From the NCBI RefSeq assembly GCF_001571245.1, contig NZ_BCTK01000007.1:62001-126000 (forward strand): 64,000 nt of DNA, read 5' to 3'. The translations under genes were made by a program, and so were the position numbers. The notes under the pieces are model-generated. The model saw nothing but the letters and a program-made list of their open reading frames with translations. It did no database searches and was not told the origin of the DNA. This document shows, piece by piece, positions 19,788-28,469 of the stretch (the first letter of the stretch is position 1; the number at the start of each line of letters is the position of its first letter). The DNA comes from Achromobacter piechaudii NBRC 102461. Its GTDB lineage: Bacteria; Pseudomonadota; Gammaproteobacteria; Burkholderiales; Burkholderiaceae_B.

Positions 19788-21089
19788 ATGAAGCGCATCC
19801 TCTGTCTGTCCCTGCTGCCGATTCTGCTGGCGGCATGCTCCACGCCCTCTGAAATTCCTCCTGGTCCCGGCGAGCCCGGTACGCCCGGCACGCGCGCCCC
19901 GGCCGCCGACGGCCCCCTGGTGGTGCCGCCGTTGTCTGCGCTGCCCGATACCCCGCCGCGCGCGCTGGCCGGCAAGTTCAAGGCCGGCACCTGGGCCGAA
20001 ATGCCCGGCTGGACCGCCGACGACCTGAACCAGTTCTGGCCGCTGTTCCTGCGTAATTGCAAGGGCCTGATGCGGCCGACCAGCGGCAACCTGGCCGCGC
20101 CGTCCCGCGCCACCCCGCGCGCCTGGCAGCCCGTATGCGCCGCCGCCGTCGATCCGGCGCGCGCGCCGGCAGCCGGTGACGGCGAAAGCGTGCGCCGCTT
20201 CCTGCAAACCTATCTGCAACCGTGGCGCTTGAACGCGCCGGACGGCAAGCCCGCCGCCAACACGGTCACCGGTTACTACGAACCCCTGGTGCGCGGATCG
20301 CGTCGCCAGGGCGGCAATTACCAATGGCCGCTGTACGCCGTGCCGGCCGACCTGCTGACCATCGATCTGGGTTCGGTCTATCCCGATCTGGCCGGCAAGC
20401 GGGTGCGCGGCAAGCTGGACGGCAAGCGCGTGGTGCCCTACGACACCCGCGCCGCGATCGAATCGTCCGGCCGCAAGCCGCCCGTCGTGGTTTGGGTGGA
20501 CGACCCGGTGGATAACTTCTTCCTCCAGGTGCAAGGCTCGGGACGCGTCCAGCTGACCGACGGGCCCGATGCCGGCAAGACCATCCGCGTGGCCTATGCC
20601 GACCACAACGGCCAACCCTATGCGTCCATCGGCCGCTGGCTGATCGACCGGGGCGAGCTGACCGCCGATCAGGCGTCCATGCAGAACATCCGCGCCTGGG
20701 CGCAGCGCAATCCGAAGCGCGTGCCCGAGATGCTGAACGCCAACCCGGCCGTCGTCTTCTTCCGCGAAGAACCGGTCATCGACCCCGAACAGGGGCCGAA
20801 GGGCGCGTACGCGATTCCGCTGGCACCCAAGCGCTCGATCGCCGTGGACGCCACCTTCGTGCCCCTGGGCACCCCGGTCTACCTGGCCACCACCTTCCCG
20901 GCCTCCGACCGCCCGCTGCAAAGGCTGGTGTTCGCGCAGGACACGGGCACGGCCATCCGGGGCGCCGCGCGCGCCGACTTCTACTGGGGTTATGGCGAAG
21001 AGGCCGGCCAACAGGCGGGCCGCATGAAACAACGGGGCCAGATGTGGGTGCTGTGGCCCAAGCAAGCTGGGGAGCCCTCGGCAAGATGA
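19788..21089 (+). CDS. mltA: Membrane-bound lytic murein transglycosylase A
   Basis: Outer-membrane lipoprotein that cleaves peptidoglycan between MurNAc and GlcNAc, forming 1,6-anhydro ends. It has 433 residues. The lipobox LAAC with Cys17 follows a short hydrophobic signal. MltA and 3D domains are seen as GYYEPLVRGSRRQGG, ALYAVPADL-like LYAVPADLL, FFLQVQGSGRVQL, PKRSIAVDATFVPLGTPVYL (split) and AQDTGTAIRGAARADFYWGYG (split) with the catalytic Asp in the last block. It overlaps the monooxygenase gene by 4 bp (ATGA). Confidence 0.95.
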   Translation: MKRILCLSLLPILLAACSTPSEIPPGPGEPGTPGTRAPAADGPLVVPPLSALPDTPPRALAGKFKAGTWAEMPGWTADDLNQFWPLFLRNCKGLMRPTSGNLAAPSRATPRAWQPVCAAAVDPARAPAAGDGESVRRFLQTYLQPWRLNAPDGKPAANTVTGYYEPLVRGSRRQGGNYQWPLYAVPADLLTIDLGSVYPDLAGKRVRGKLDGKRVVPYDTRAAIESSGRKPPVVVWVDDPVDNFFLQVQGSGRVQLTDGPDAGKTIRVAYADHNGQPYASIGRWLIDRGELTADQASMQNIRAWAQRNPKRVPEMLNANPAVVFFREEPVIDPEQGPKGAYAIPLAPKRSIAVDATFVPLGTPVYLATTFPASDRPLQRLVFAQDTGTAIRGAARADFYWGYGEEAGQQAGRMKQRGQMWVLWPKQAGEPSAR

Positions 21090-22255
21090 GCCATCAAATC
21101 ATCGTTTGCGGGGCCGGCATCGTCGGCCTGTCCACCGCCCTGGCTCTGGCCCGGCGCGGTCAGCGCGTCGCCGTGCTGGCGCCGCGTTCGTCCGTGCCCG
21201 CGGCTGATCCGAACCATTTCCATCCGCGCGTCTACGCCATCTCGCCCGCCAGCCAGCGTTTCCTGGCGGATCTGGGCGTCTGGGACGCCATGCCCGCCGC
21301 CCGGCTGATGCCGGTCCAGGCCATGGAGATCCACGGCGATGCCGACGGGCAGGTCAACCTGAACGCCTGGCAGGCCGCGTTGCCGCAACTGGCCTGGATC
21401 GTCGAGTCCGGCGAAATAGAGCGCGTATTGATCCAGGCGGTGCGGATGTTCGGCATCCCCTGGCTGGAAGACCGCTGCACCGGCTATCAGGATGGCGCGG
21501 TCGATACCGAAAGCGGCGCGCGTATCCAGGCCGAACTGTTCGTGGGCGCCGATGGCGCGGCCTCGCCGCTGCGCACGGCGGCCGGCTTGAAGCACGACGC
21601 CGTCTCGTACAACGACACGGGCCTGGTGGTGCACCTGGACGCCGAGCACGCCCACCACGGCACCGCCATCCAGTGGTTCCGCGACGATGGCGTACTGGCG
21701 CTGCTGCCGCTGCCCGACACGGCCGACGGCCCGCAGGTGTCGATGGTGTGGTCCATGCGCAGCGAATTGGCGCAGGCGCTGCTGGCCCTGTCTGCCGACG
21801 AGCAATCGGCGCGGCTGGAAACCCTGCTGGCCGATGCGTCCGAGGGCCGGCTGGGCCGGCTGAAAGTGCGCAGCAAGCTGCACGGTTTTCCGCTGACGCT
21901 GGAACGCGCGCAGATGGTGGCGCCCGGCATCGCGCTGGCGGGCGACGCCGCGCACCGGCTGCATCCCCTGGCCGGGCAAGGGCTGAACCTGGGTCTGGGC
22001 GACGTCGAGGCGCTGGCCCGCACGGTCGCCGGCCGCGAACCCTACCGCTCGGCGGGCGACATCCGCGTGCTGCACCGTTACCAGCGCGCGCGTGCCGAAC
22101 CGGTGCTGGCGATGCGCCTGGCTACCGACGGGCTGCACAAGCTTTTCGCCTCGCACGCGACCCCGCTGGTGTGGCTGAGAAACGCGGGCATGCACTGGGT
22201 GGAAAAGACGCCGCTCATCAAGCGCCGACTGATCGCCGGGGCTTCGGCCAACTGA
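21086..22255 (+). CDS. FAD-dependent UbiH/UbiF/VisC-family monooxygenase
   Basis: Aromatic-ring hydroxylase of the ubiquinone pathway family, 389 residues. The N-terminal dinucleotide fold IVCGAGIVGLSTALALARRG binds FAD. The middle DG-like motif is LFVGADGAASPLRTAAG, and the family's GIALAGDAAHRLHPLAGQGLN (split) comes late. The start overlaps the mltA stop as ATGA. The sequence alone does not say which ring carbon is hydroxylated (UbiH, UbiF or UbiI type), so no symbol is given. Confidence 0.9.
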   Translation: MSHQIIVCGAGIVGLSTALALARRGQRVAVLAPRSSVPAADPNHFHPRVYAISPASQRFLADLGVWDAMPAARLMPVQAMEIHGDADGQVNLNAWQAALPQLAWIVESGEIERVLIQAVRMFGIPWLEDRCTGYQDGAVDTESGARIQAELFVGADGAASPLRTAAGLKHDAVSYNDTGLVVHLDAEHAHHGTAIQWFRDDGVLALLPLPDTADGPQVSMVWSMRSELAQALLALSADEQSARLETLLADASEGRLGRLKVRSKLHGFPLTLERAQMVAPGIALAGDAAHRLHPLAGQGLNLGLGDVEALARTVAGREPYRSAGDIRVLHRYQRARAEPVLAMRLATDGLHKLFASHATPLVWLRNAGMHWVEKTPLIKRRLIAGASAN

Positions 22256-22409
22256 CGCGGCTTTGAGGTTTTCTTTTGGAACCTTGAGAGGCAGAAGGCG
22301 TCTGAATAACACTTCTCCTTTCCGCGTGCTCCGGCATTTCGTCGGGCCCGGCTCCCTGCCGGATGAGTTACGCTTTCCCCCAAAGAACACGATAAGTACA
22401 GGAGCACCC

Positions 22410-23201
22410 ATGAGTTTCCGCATATCCGCCGCGTTGGCGGCTTGTTTTCTTGCCGGCGGGCTGGGCTTGGCTGCGCCCGCGCCCGCGCTGGCGCAGGCGC
22501 CCGCCCAAGGCAAGGCCGTTTCCACGGATTCGGTCGGCCAGCCCGGCAAGGGCGAAAAGAGCGTTTCGACCGCGCAGCTGGACGCCGTCAAGGAACGTTT
22601 CGAGCAACGCTTCAATGGCATGGACGTGACCGCCGTGCGCCTGACGCCTTACGGCATTTTCGAAGTGCAGCTGGGCATGGACCTGCTCTACACGGATGAA
22701 AAGGTCACCTGGGTCATGGAAGGTCCGTTGATAGACGCCATGACTCGCCGCGATGTCACGCGCGAGGCGCAGGAAAAACTCAGCGCCGTCTCGTTCGACG
22801 AGCTGCCGCTGGATCTGGCCATCAAGCAGGTCAAGGGCACCGGCGCGAAAAAGGTCGCTATCTTCGAAGATCCGAACTGCGGCTATTGCAAGCAGCTGCG
22901 CAAAACCATGGAAGACCTGACCGACGTCACCGTCTACACCTTCATGTACCCGATTCTTTCGCCGGATTCCAAGGACAAGGTCCGCGATGTCTGGTGCTCG
23001 AAAGACCAGGGCAAGACCTGGGACGACTGGATGGTGCGCAACAAGAAGCCGGCCACCGCCAACTGCGACGTGCCTGAAGACAAGCTGCTTGCGCTGGGCC
23101 ACCGCCTGATGGTGCGTGGCACGCCCACGCTGATCTTTGCCGATGGCGGACGCGTCAGCGGCGCCATTCCGCTGGACCAACTGAAAGAACGCTTGAACTG
23201 A
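22410..23201 (+). CDS. dsbC: Thiol:disulfide interchange protein DsbC
   Basis: Periplasmic disulfide isomerase, 263 residues. The signal peptide runs to about ALAQA (residue 30). An N-terminal dimerisation domain with VTAVRLTPYGIFEVQLG follows. The thioredoxin domain has the active site CGYC (Cys157, Cys160), a second structural pair Cys196/Cys219, and the cis-Pro loop RGTPTLIFADG. ACAGGAGC precedes the ATG. It is followed by two hairpins and an unrelated dehydrogenase gene. Confidence 0.95.
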   Translation: MSFRISAALAACFLAGGLGLAAPAPALAQAPAQGKAVSTDSVGQPGKGEKSVSTAQLDAVKERFEQRFNGMDVTAVRLTPYGIFEVQLGMDLLYTDEKVTWVMEGPLIDAMTRRDVTREAQEKLSAVSFDELPLDLAIKQVKGTGAKKVAIFEDPNCGYCKQLRKTMEDLTDVTVYTFMYPILSPDSKDKVRDVWCSKDQGKTWDDWMVRNKKPATANCDVPEDKLLALGHRLMVRGTPTLIFADGGRVSGAIPLDQLKERLN

Positions 23202-23256
23202 CCGGCGCGGATCGCGCCGGCCGGGTGGCTGGCGCGGCATGCGCCTTGCCACCCGG
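23202..23256 (+). promoter_or_regulatory. Two tandem hairpins, the second touching the downstream SD
   Basis: Hairpin 1 is CCGGCGCG/CGCGCCGG at 23202-23209 and 23213-23220, with a 3-base loop, starting directly after the dsbC stop. Hairpin 2 is CCGGGTGGC/GCCACCCGG at 23221-23229 and 23248-23256, with an inner GGCGC/GCGCC helix at 23231-23235 and 23241-23245. Neither has a T-run. The last GG of hairpin 2 belongs to GGAGAC, the ribosome-binding site of the TTG-started gene at 23266, so folding may limit its translation. Confidence 0.7.
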
Positions 23257-23265
23257 AGACGACTC

Positions 23266-24222
23266 TTGAAAATCGCAATACTCGACGATTACCACGACGT
23301 AGCACGGCGTTATGCAGATTGGCCCTCGCTGGGCGGTGACGCCGAGGTGCAGGTCTTCAACAACTTCATTCCGACCGAACAGGTCGAGGCCACGTTGGAG
23401 CCCTTCGACGTGATCGTGGCGATGCGCGAACGCACGCCGTTCCCCGCCGAACGCATCCGCGCCTTGCCGCGCCTGCGGCTCTTGATCACCACCGGCATGC
23501 GCAACAACGCGATCGACATGCAGGCCTGCACGGAGCAGGGCATCGTCGTCTGCGGCGCGCCCGGCAGCGCCGACGCCAATACCGCCACGGCCGAGCTGGC
23601 CTGGGCGCACATCCTGGGTTTATTCAAGCATCTGCCCGCCGAAGACGCGGCCATGCGGCGCGGCATGTGGCAAACCGGCATGCCCGAACCTTTGGCCGGC
23701 AAGCGCCTTGGCGTGCTGGGCCTGGGCAAGCTGGGTGCCGCAGTGGCGAAGGTGGGCCTGGCCTTCGGCATGGACGTGGTGGCCTGGAGCCCCAACCTGA
23801 CGGACGAACGCGCCGAAGCGGCCGGGGTCAAGCGCGTGGACAAGCACACGCTGTTCGCCACGTCCGACGTAGTCAGCCTGCATTTGATCCTGTCCGAACG
23901 CAGCCGCCACGTGGTGGACGCGGCCGCGCTGGCCGCGATGAAGCCGACTGCCTATCTGGTGAATACGTCGCGCGCCGGGCTGGTGGACAACGAAGCGCTG
24001 ATGGACGCGCTGGTGAAATTCCGGCTGGCCGGCGCGGGGCTGGACGTGTATCCCGAAGAGCCCCTGTCGCCTACCGACAGCGTGCGCGACCTGGACAATG
24101 TGATCCTGACGCCGCACCTGGGCTACGTCAGCCGAGAGAACTTCGAGGCGTTCTACCAGAACGCCCTGGATGCGGTGAAGGCGTTCCGCGCCGGCAAGCC
24201 CATCCGCGTCCTGAACGCGTAG
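23266..24222 (+). CDS. D-2-hydroxyacid dehydrogenase family protein
   Basis: NAD-dependent 2-hydroxyacid dehydrogenase, 318 residues. A TTG start is chosen because GGAGAC lies nine bases upstream and the product then opens KIAILDDYHDVARRYADW, the family-typical N-terminus. Nucleotide-binding motif GKRLGVLGLGKLGAAVAKVG, catalytic Arg in NTSRAGLVDNEAL, Glu in YPEEPLS and His in TPHLGYVSREN are present. Some relatives act on phosphoglycerate or glyoxylate/hydroxypyruvate, but the substrate cannot be assigned here. An upstream ATG would start inside the hairpin. Confidence 0.88.
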   Translation: MKIAILDDYHDVARRYADWPSLGGDAEVQVFNNFIPTEQVEATLEPFDVIVAMRERTPFPAERIRALPRLRLLITTGMRNNAIDMQACTEQGIVVCGAPGSADANTATAELAWAHILGLFKHLPAEDAAMRRGMWQTGMPEPLAGKRLGVLGLGKLGAAVAKVGLAFGMDVVAWSPNLTDERAEAAGVKRVDKHTLFATSDVVSLHLILSERSRHVVDAAALAAMKPTAYLVNTSRAGLVDNEALMDALVKFRLAGAGLDVYPEEPLSPTDSVRDLDNVILTPHLGYVSRENFEAFYQNALDAVKAFRAGKPIRVLNA

Positions 24223-24291
24223 CGCGTCGCGCTGGCGGTGGCGTGGCAAGCGGTCCCGGTACTACCCGGGATCGGCCTCGCCCCAATCGCC

Positions 24292-25263
24292 TTATCCGCG
24301 CGTAAACATCACCTTTTTCTCGACAATGCCGTTCGCCTCGGAGGCTTGCGGCGTATCGCCGCAGGCTTCGTCGGCGTTCTCATCCGGGTCGACCGCGTCG
24401 AACGCGGTGTCGCCATTGGCGTCCGGCACGCCCGTGGGCTTCAAGCCGACGAAATCGAACAGGTCGCGGTCCATCAGGTGCGACGGCACCACGCGGGACA
24501 AGGCGTTGAACACGTTCCACGAACGGCCCGGATGCTGCTTGTCCCAATCCTTGATCATCCGACCCACTTCCTTGCGCTTCAGGTTTTCCTGAGAGCCGCA
24601 AAGATTGCACGGGATGATGGGGAATTGCTTGAGTTCGGCGTAGGCGATCAGGTCCGTCTCGGCTACATAGGCCAGCGGGCGGATCACGGTGTGGCGGCCG
24701 TCGTCGGACACCAGCTTGGGCGGCATGCCCTTGGCCTTGCCGCCATAGAACAGGTTCAGGAAGAACGTGGCCAGGATGTCGTCGCGGTGGTGGCCCAGCG
24801 CGATCTTCGTGGCGCCCAGTTCAGAGGCGACGCGGTACAGGATGCCGCGCCGCAAGCGCGAACAGAGCGAGCACATCGTCTTGCCTTCTTCCAGCACGCG
24901 CGTGACGATGGAATACGTGTCCTGCGTCTCGATGTGGAAGGGCACGCCCAGATCTTTCAGATACTGGGGCAGGATGTGGTCGGGAAAACCGGGCTGCTTC
25001 TGGTCCAGGTTGACGGCAATCAGCTCGAACTTGAACGGCGCGCGCTTTTGCAGTTGCAGCAGGATGTCCAGCATCGCATAGGAATCCTTGCCGCCCGACA
25101 GGCAGACCATCACGCGGTCGCCTTCTTCGATCATGTTGTAGTCGGACAGGGCGCGCGTCGTTTCGCGCGCCAGGCGCTTGGTCAGCTTGTTGCCTTCGTG
25201 GCGGGCCTTTTCTTCGGCTTCGGTGCGAAAGCGGACGGCGGGGGGCGGGGCGATATCGTTCAT
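24292..25263 (-). CDS. ttcA: tRNA 2-thiocytidine biosynthesis protein TtcA
   Basis: Thiolates cytidine 32 of certain tRNAs using an iron-sulfur cluster and ATP. It has 323 residues. The PP-loop SGGKDS is at residues 56-61. Cluster-binding cysteines are CSLC (131, 134) and the pair at 219/222 in [28 protein letters not shown] is conserved. The C-terminal tail of about 40 residues is acidic and Asp/Ala-rich (for example [15 protein letters not shown]) and looks longer than the core enzyme needs. It starts 3 bp after the folB stop, so the two are probably co-transcribed. Confidence 0.95.
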   Translation of the reverse strand: MNDIAPPPAVRFRTEAEEKARHEGNKLTKRLARETTRALSDYNMIEEGDRVMVCLSGGKDSYAMLDILLQLQKRAPFKFELIAVNLDQKQPGFPDHILPQYLKDLGVPFHIETQDTYSIVTRVLEEGKTMCSLCSRLRRGILYRVASELGATKIALGHHRDDILATFFLNLFYGGKAKGMPPKLVSDDGRHTVIRPLAYVAETDLIAYAELKQFPIIPCNLCGSQENLKRKEVGRMIKDWDKQHPGRSWNVFNALSRVVPSHLMDRDLFDFVGLKPTGVPDANGDTAFDAVDPDENADEACGDTPQASEANGIVEKKVMFTRG

Positions 25264-25265
25264 GG

Positions 25266-25625
25266 TCAACGCGTGATCTGGATTTCCACGCCTACCGCCG
25301 CGCAGTCGGAAAAGGCCATGGGCTTGCTGATGCGCAAGCGCAGCGAGCGGATTTCCTGGAAGTCGGCCAACAGGCGCGCGGCGACTTGTTCGGACAGGGT
25401 TTCGATCAGGTTCACATGCGCCTGCGTGCATTCCTCGACGATGGCCTCGCGCAGACGGCGGTAGTCCAGCACGCTGTGGATATCGTGGTCGTCCACCGAA
25501 CGCTGGATGTCCACATCGAACTCGGCGTCGACATGCAGGGGCTGGGTGGCGCGGCGCTCGTGTTCGAGGATGCCGATGCGGGCGTCGAGCGCAAGCCCGG
25601 AAAGGATGATGCGACGTGTGGGCAT
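25266..25625 (-). CDS. folB: Dihydroneopterin aldolase
   Basis: Folate pathway enzyme that cleaves or epimerises dihydroneopterin, 119 residues, full length. Seen are the opening [23 protein letters not shown] (split), the [14 protein letters not shown] segment, catalytic region [15 protein letters not shown] with the conserved Glu, and a C-terminal [20 protein letters not shown] (split) with the Lys-Pro motif. The ATG at 25625 gives the family-normal N-terminus. It diverges from the flavoprotein gene at 25749. Confidence 0.93.
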   Translation of the reverse strand: MPTRRIILSGLALDARIGILEHERRATQPLHVDAEFDVDIQRSVDDHDIHSVLDYRRLREAIVEECTQAHVNLIETLSEQVAARLLADFQEIRSLRLRISKPMAFSDCAAVGVEIQITR

Positions 25626-25748
25626 GATGAAAACCTGGGTGGGACAGCCGGAATTGTAAGGGGACGGCGGATCGGGGGCGGCGCGCTGGCTACAATTGCG
25701 CCACGTCCGGGCGCCCGTGAGGCGCCGGCGCGGTCGATAAGGGTGGAA

Positions 25749-26651
25749 ATGCAACACATGCACGATGCGGTCATTGTAGGCGGCGGCCCGGCCGGCGCGT
25801 CCTGCGCCCTCTGGCTGGCCAGGCTTGGTTTGTCCCCAATATTAATCGAGGCCAGCGCCCAGCTGGGCGGCCTGGCCCAGGACAACCCGTTCGCCGACGA
25901 CTGGATCGCCGTGCTGCCCGGGATGACCGGTCAACAGGTGGCCGCCAACATCGACACCAGCGTGCGCGCCGCCAATGTGCCGCTGCGCATGCAGACCCGC
26001 GTCGTCGACGTGCTGCCCTGCAAGGGCGGCATCCAGGCCACGCTGGCCGCCGCCGACGGCAGCCAGAGCCAGGTGCGGGGCCGCGCGCTGGTCATTGCTT
26101 CGGGCGTGCGCGCCAAGGGGTTGCCGGATCATCCTGCCGGCGCGTCGTGGCCTGGCGTGCTGGTCGGGCCGGGCTCGCCCATCGTCGCGCAAGACTATTC
26201 CGGCCTGTCGGTAGCGGTGCTGGGCGGCGGCGACAACGCCTTTGAAAACTACGTCTATGTGCGCAATCGCGGCGCCCGCGCCGTGCATCTGTATGCCCGC
26301 AGCGTCCGCGCCCAGCAGCAATGGGTCACGCGAGCCGGCCGCGAAGGCGTGCGCATCGGCCCCTACACCGTCGACCCCGCCCGCCGCAGCGTCGACGGCC
26401 AGCAGTACGACCTGATCCTGGTGTTCTACGGCTGGGAGCCGCAAGCCGCATTCGCCGATGGCCTGCAACTGGCGCGCGACGAGCGCGGCTACATCCGCAC
26501 CGACTTCGCCACCGCGCAGACCAGCGTGCCGGACATCTACGCCATCGGCGAAGTGGCCCACCGCATGCATCCCTGCGTGGTGACGTCGATGGCCGATGGC
26601 GTGGTGGCGGCCAAGGCCATCCAGCGCCGCTGGGAACGCGCGGGCGACTGA
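25749..26651 (+). CDS. Thioredoxin-reductase-like FAD oxidoreductase lacking the redox disulfide
   Basis: A 300-residue flavoprotein with the two-domain TrxR layout. The FAD fold is DAVIVGGGPAGASCALWLARLG, the NAD(P) fold is VAVLGGGDNAFENYVYV, and the FAD end motif is VPDIYAIGEVAHRMHPCVVTSMADG (split). The CxxC that TrxR carries at the start of its NADP domain is absent: the segment reads ASGVRAKGLPDHPAG. That points to a ferredoxin/flavodoxin-NADP reductase-like or other two-electron role. ATGs at 25749 and 25758 are both possible starts. Confidence 0.85.
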   Translation: MQHMHDAVIVGGGPAGASCALWLARLGLSPILIEASAQLGGLAQDNPFADDWIAVLPGMTGQQVAANIDTSVRAANVPLRMQTRVVDVLPCKGGIQATLAAADGSQSQVRGRALVIASGVRAKGLPDHPAGASWPGVLVGPGSPIVAQDYSGLSVAVLGGGDNAFENYVYVRNRGARAVHLYARSVRAQQQWVTRAGREGVRIGPYTVDPARRSVDGQQYDLILVFYGWEPQAAFADGLQLARDERGYIRTDFATAQTSVPDIYAIGEVAHRMHPCVVTSMADGVVAAKAIQRRWERAGD

Positions 26652-26833
26652 ACCCGCAAGGCATGCGTCTTCCGGCGCAGCGCGGTCGGGCTGATCGTCC
26701 CGATGCGGCTTGCCCCGCGCGGCGTTAAGCGCAGGCGAAGCCTGTCCTCCAGATTGCAGAATTGGCATTTGCCTGCGCGGCGCACACACTTGCCCGACAA
26801 GTTGGTCATCCATGACCGCGTTCGGAGACAAGC

Positions 26834-27802
26834 ATGTTGCAAGCGCATCGCTGGCTGGCCGCGGGCGTGGTGGCAGCCGCCATCGCGGCTCCGGCCCATG
26901 CCGCCTGGCCGGATCGGCCGATCACCCTGATCATTCCGGCAGCGCCCGGCGGCACCACCGACATCTCGGCGCGGCTGATCGCCGACAAGCTCGCGGGCAA
27001 GCTGGGCCAGCAGATCATCGTCGAGAACCGCGCCGGTGCGGCCGGCATCATCGGCGCGCAGACGCTGGCGCGCGCCAAGCCCGACGGCTACACGCTGCTG
27101 ATGGGCAACATCGGACCCAACGCCATCAACTACGCGCTGTACAAAACGCTGCCCTACCAGGCCGCCGATTTCGCTCCGGTCACGCTGGTGATCTCGGTGC
27201 CCAACGTGCTGGTCGTGAATGCGGCATCGCCCGTGCGCAGCGTCGCCGACCTGCAGGCGCAAGCTCGGCGCGATCCGACGCAGGTGTCGTTCGGCAGCTC
27301 CGGCGCGGGTCAATCGCCGCATCTGTCTGGCGAACTCTTCAAGCAACGCGCGGGCGTGGCCGGCACGCATATTCCGTACAAGGGCGCGGGCCCCGCCGTG
27401 GCCGCGCTGCTGGGCCAGCAGTTCACCTTCATGATCGACAACCTGCCCAGTTCGATGCCCTACATCCAGTCGGGCAAGCTGCGCGCGCTGGCCGTCACCA
27501 GCGATCAGCGGCTGGCCGAGTTGCCGGACGTGCCCACGATGGCCGAGGCCGGCGTGCGCGACATGGTGGTCACCGCTTGGTTCGGATTGATCGCGCCGGC
27601 CGGCACCCCACCAGAGGTGATCGACAAACTCTACGCCGCCACGCGCGACGTGGTGCGCAGCCCTGACATCAGCGGCCGCTTCAAGTCCATGGGCGGCCAG
27701 GCGGGCGGCAACACGCCGGCTGAATTCTCGGCCTTCATCGACCAGGAACGCACGCGCTGGAAACAGATCGTGGACACGGCCGGACTGGCCCAGGAGCAAT
27801 AG
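26834..27802 (+). CDS. Bug/TctC-family periplasmic substrate-binding protein
   Basis: Periplasmic receptor of 322 residues. The signal peptide ends near AHA-AWPDRP. The Bug signatures ITLIIPAAPGGTTDISARLIADKL (split) and LLMGNIGPNAINYAL are clear, as is the THIPYKGAGPAVAALLG loop that closes on carboxylate ligands. Bug receptors are greatly expanded in Bordetella relatives and are mostly encoded without TctA/TctB membrane genes, as here. The stop adjoins the CoA-transferase subunit A start with no gap, so its ligand is probably an organic acid feeding that enzyme. Confidence 0.93.
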   Translation: MLQAHRWLAAGVVAAAIAAPAHAAWPDRPITLIIPAAPGGTTDISARLIADKLAGKLGQQIIVENRAGAAGIIGAQTLARAKPDGYTLLMGNIGPNAINYALYKTLPYQAADFAPVTLVISVPNVLVVNAASPVRSVADLQAQARRDPTQVSFGSSGAGQSPHLSGELFKQRAGVAGTHIPYKGAGPAVAALLGQQFTFMIDNLPSSMPYIQSGKLRALAVTSDQRLAELPDVPTMAEAGVRDMVVTAWFGLIAPAGTPPEVIDKLYAATRDVVRSPDISGRFKSMGGQAGGNTPAEFSAFIDQERTRWKQIVDTAGLAQEQ

Positions 27803-28468
27803 ATGATCGACAAGATCCAAGCGTCCATGGCCGAGGCCGTGGATGCCATTCCCGATGGCGCATCCGTGTTGGTGGGCGGCTTCGGCGAGGCGGGCGTGCC
27901 CTACGAATTACTGCAATGCCTGGCCGATTCGGGGAGGCGCGACCTGACCATCATCTCGAACAATGCCGGCACCTTTGAACGCGGTATCGCCGCGCTGCTG
28001 ATCCGCAAGCAGGTCAGAAAAATCATCTGCTCGCATCCCCGACCGCCCAATTCCGAGGCCTTCGCGCGCGCCTATCGCGCCGGCGAGGTCGAATTGGAAT
28101 GCGTGCCGCAAGGCACCCTGGCCGAACGGCTGCGCGCGGCGGGCGCGGGCCTGGGGCCGTTCTACACGCCTACCGGCTACGGCACCGAGCTGGCAGAAGG
28201 CCGCAAACAGGAAGTGATCGACGGCGTGGGCTACGTGCTCGAACAACCGCTGCGCGGCGACTATGCCTTGATACGCGCTCACCTGGGCGACCGCTGGGGC
28301 AACCTGATGTACCGCCACGCGGCGCGCAACTTCAATCCGGTGATGTGCATGGCGGCCGGCCACGCCATCGCGCAGGTGGACGAGATCGTGCCGCTGGGCA
28401 CGTTCGTGCCGGAACAGGTCATGACGCAGGGCATCTTCGTCAAATCCGTGGTGCGGGTGGAGGGCTGA
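27803..28468 (+). CDS. 3-oxoacid CoA-transferase, subunit A
   Basis: Alpha subunit (221 residues) of a family I CoA-transferase that moves CoA from succinyl-CoA to a 3-oxoacid such as acetoacetate or 3-oxoadipate. Seen are the glycine-rich DGASVLVGGFGEAGVPYELL, the ISNNAGTFERGIAALL block and GLGPFYTPTGYGTELAEGR. It starts immediately after the Bug receptor stop and is 1 bp from the subunit B start. Sequence does not separate ScoA from PcaI specificity, and no protocatechuate genes are nearby. Confidence 0.92.
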   Translation: MIDKIQASMAEAVDAIPDGASVLVGGFGEAGVPYELLQCLADSGRRDLTIISNNAGTFERGIAALLIRKQVRKIICSHPRPPNSEAFARAYRAGEVELECVPQGTLAERLRAAGAGLGPFYTPTGYGTELAEGRKQEVIDGVGYVLEQPLRGDYALIRAHLGDRWGNLMYRHAARNFNPVMCMAAGHAIAQVDEIVPLGTFVPEQVMTQGIFVKSVVRVEG

Positions 28469-28469
28469 C

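Noticed and set aside
20990-22621. Minus-strand frame over the UbiH-type gene (543 codons)
   Set aside because: Antisense shadow; the plus-strand gene has clear FAD motifs and overlaps mltA in operon style.
24254-24271. Hairpin TCCCGG/CCGGGA between the convergent dehydrogenase and ttcA genes
   Set aside because: Only 6 bp and no T-run, so too weak to call a terminator.
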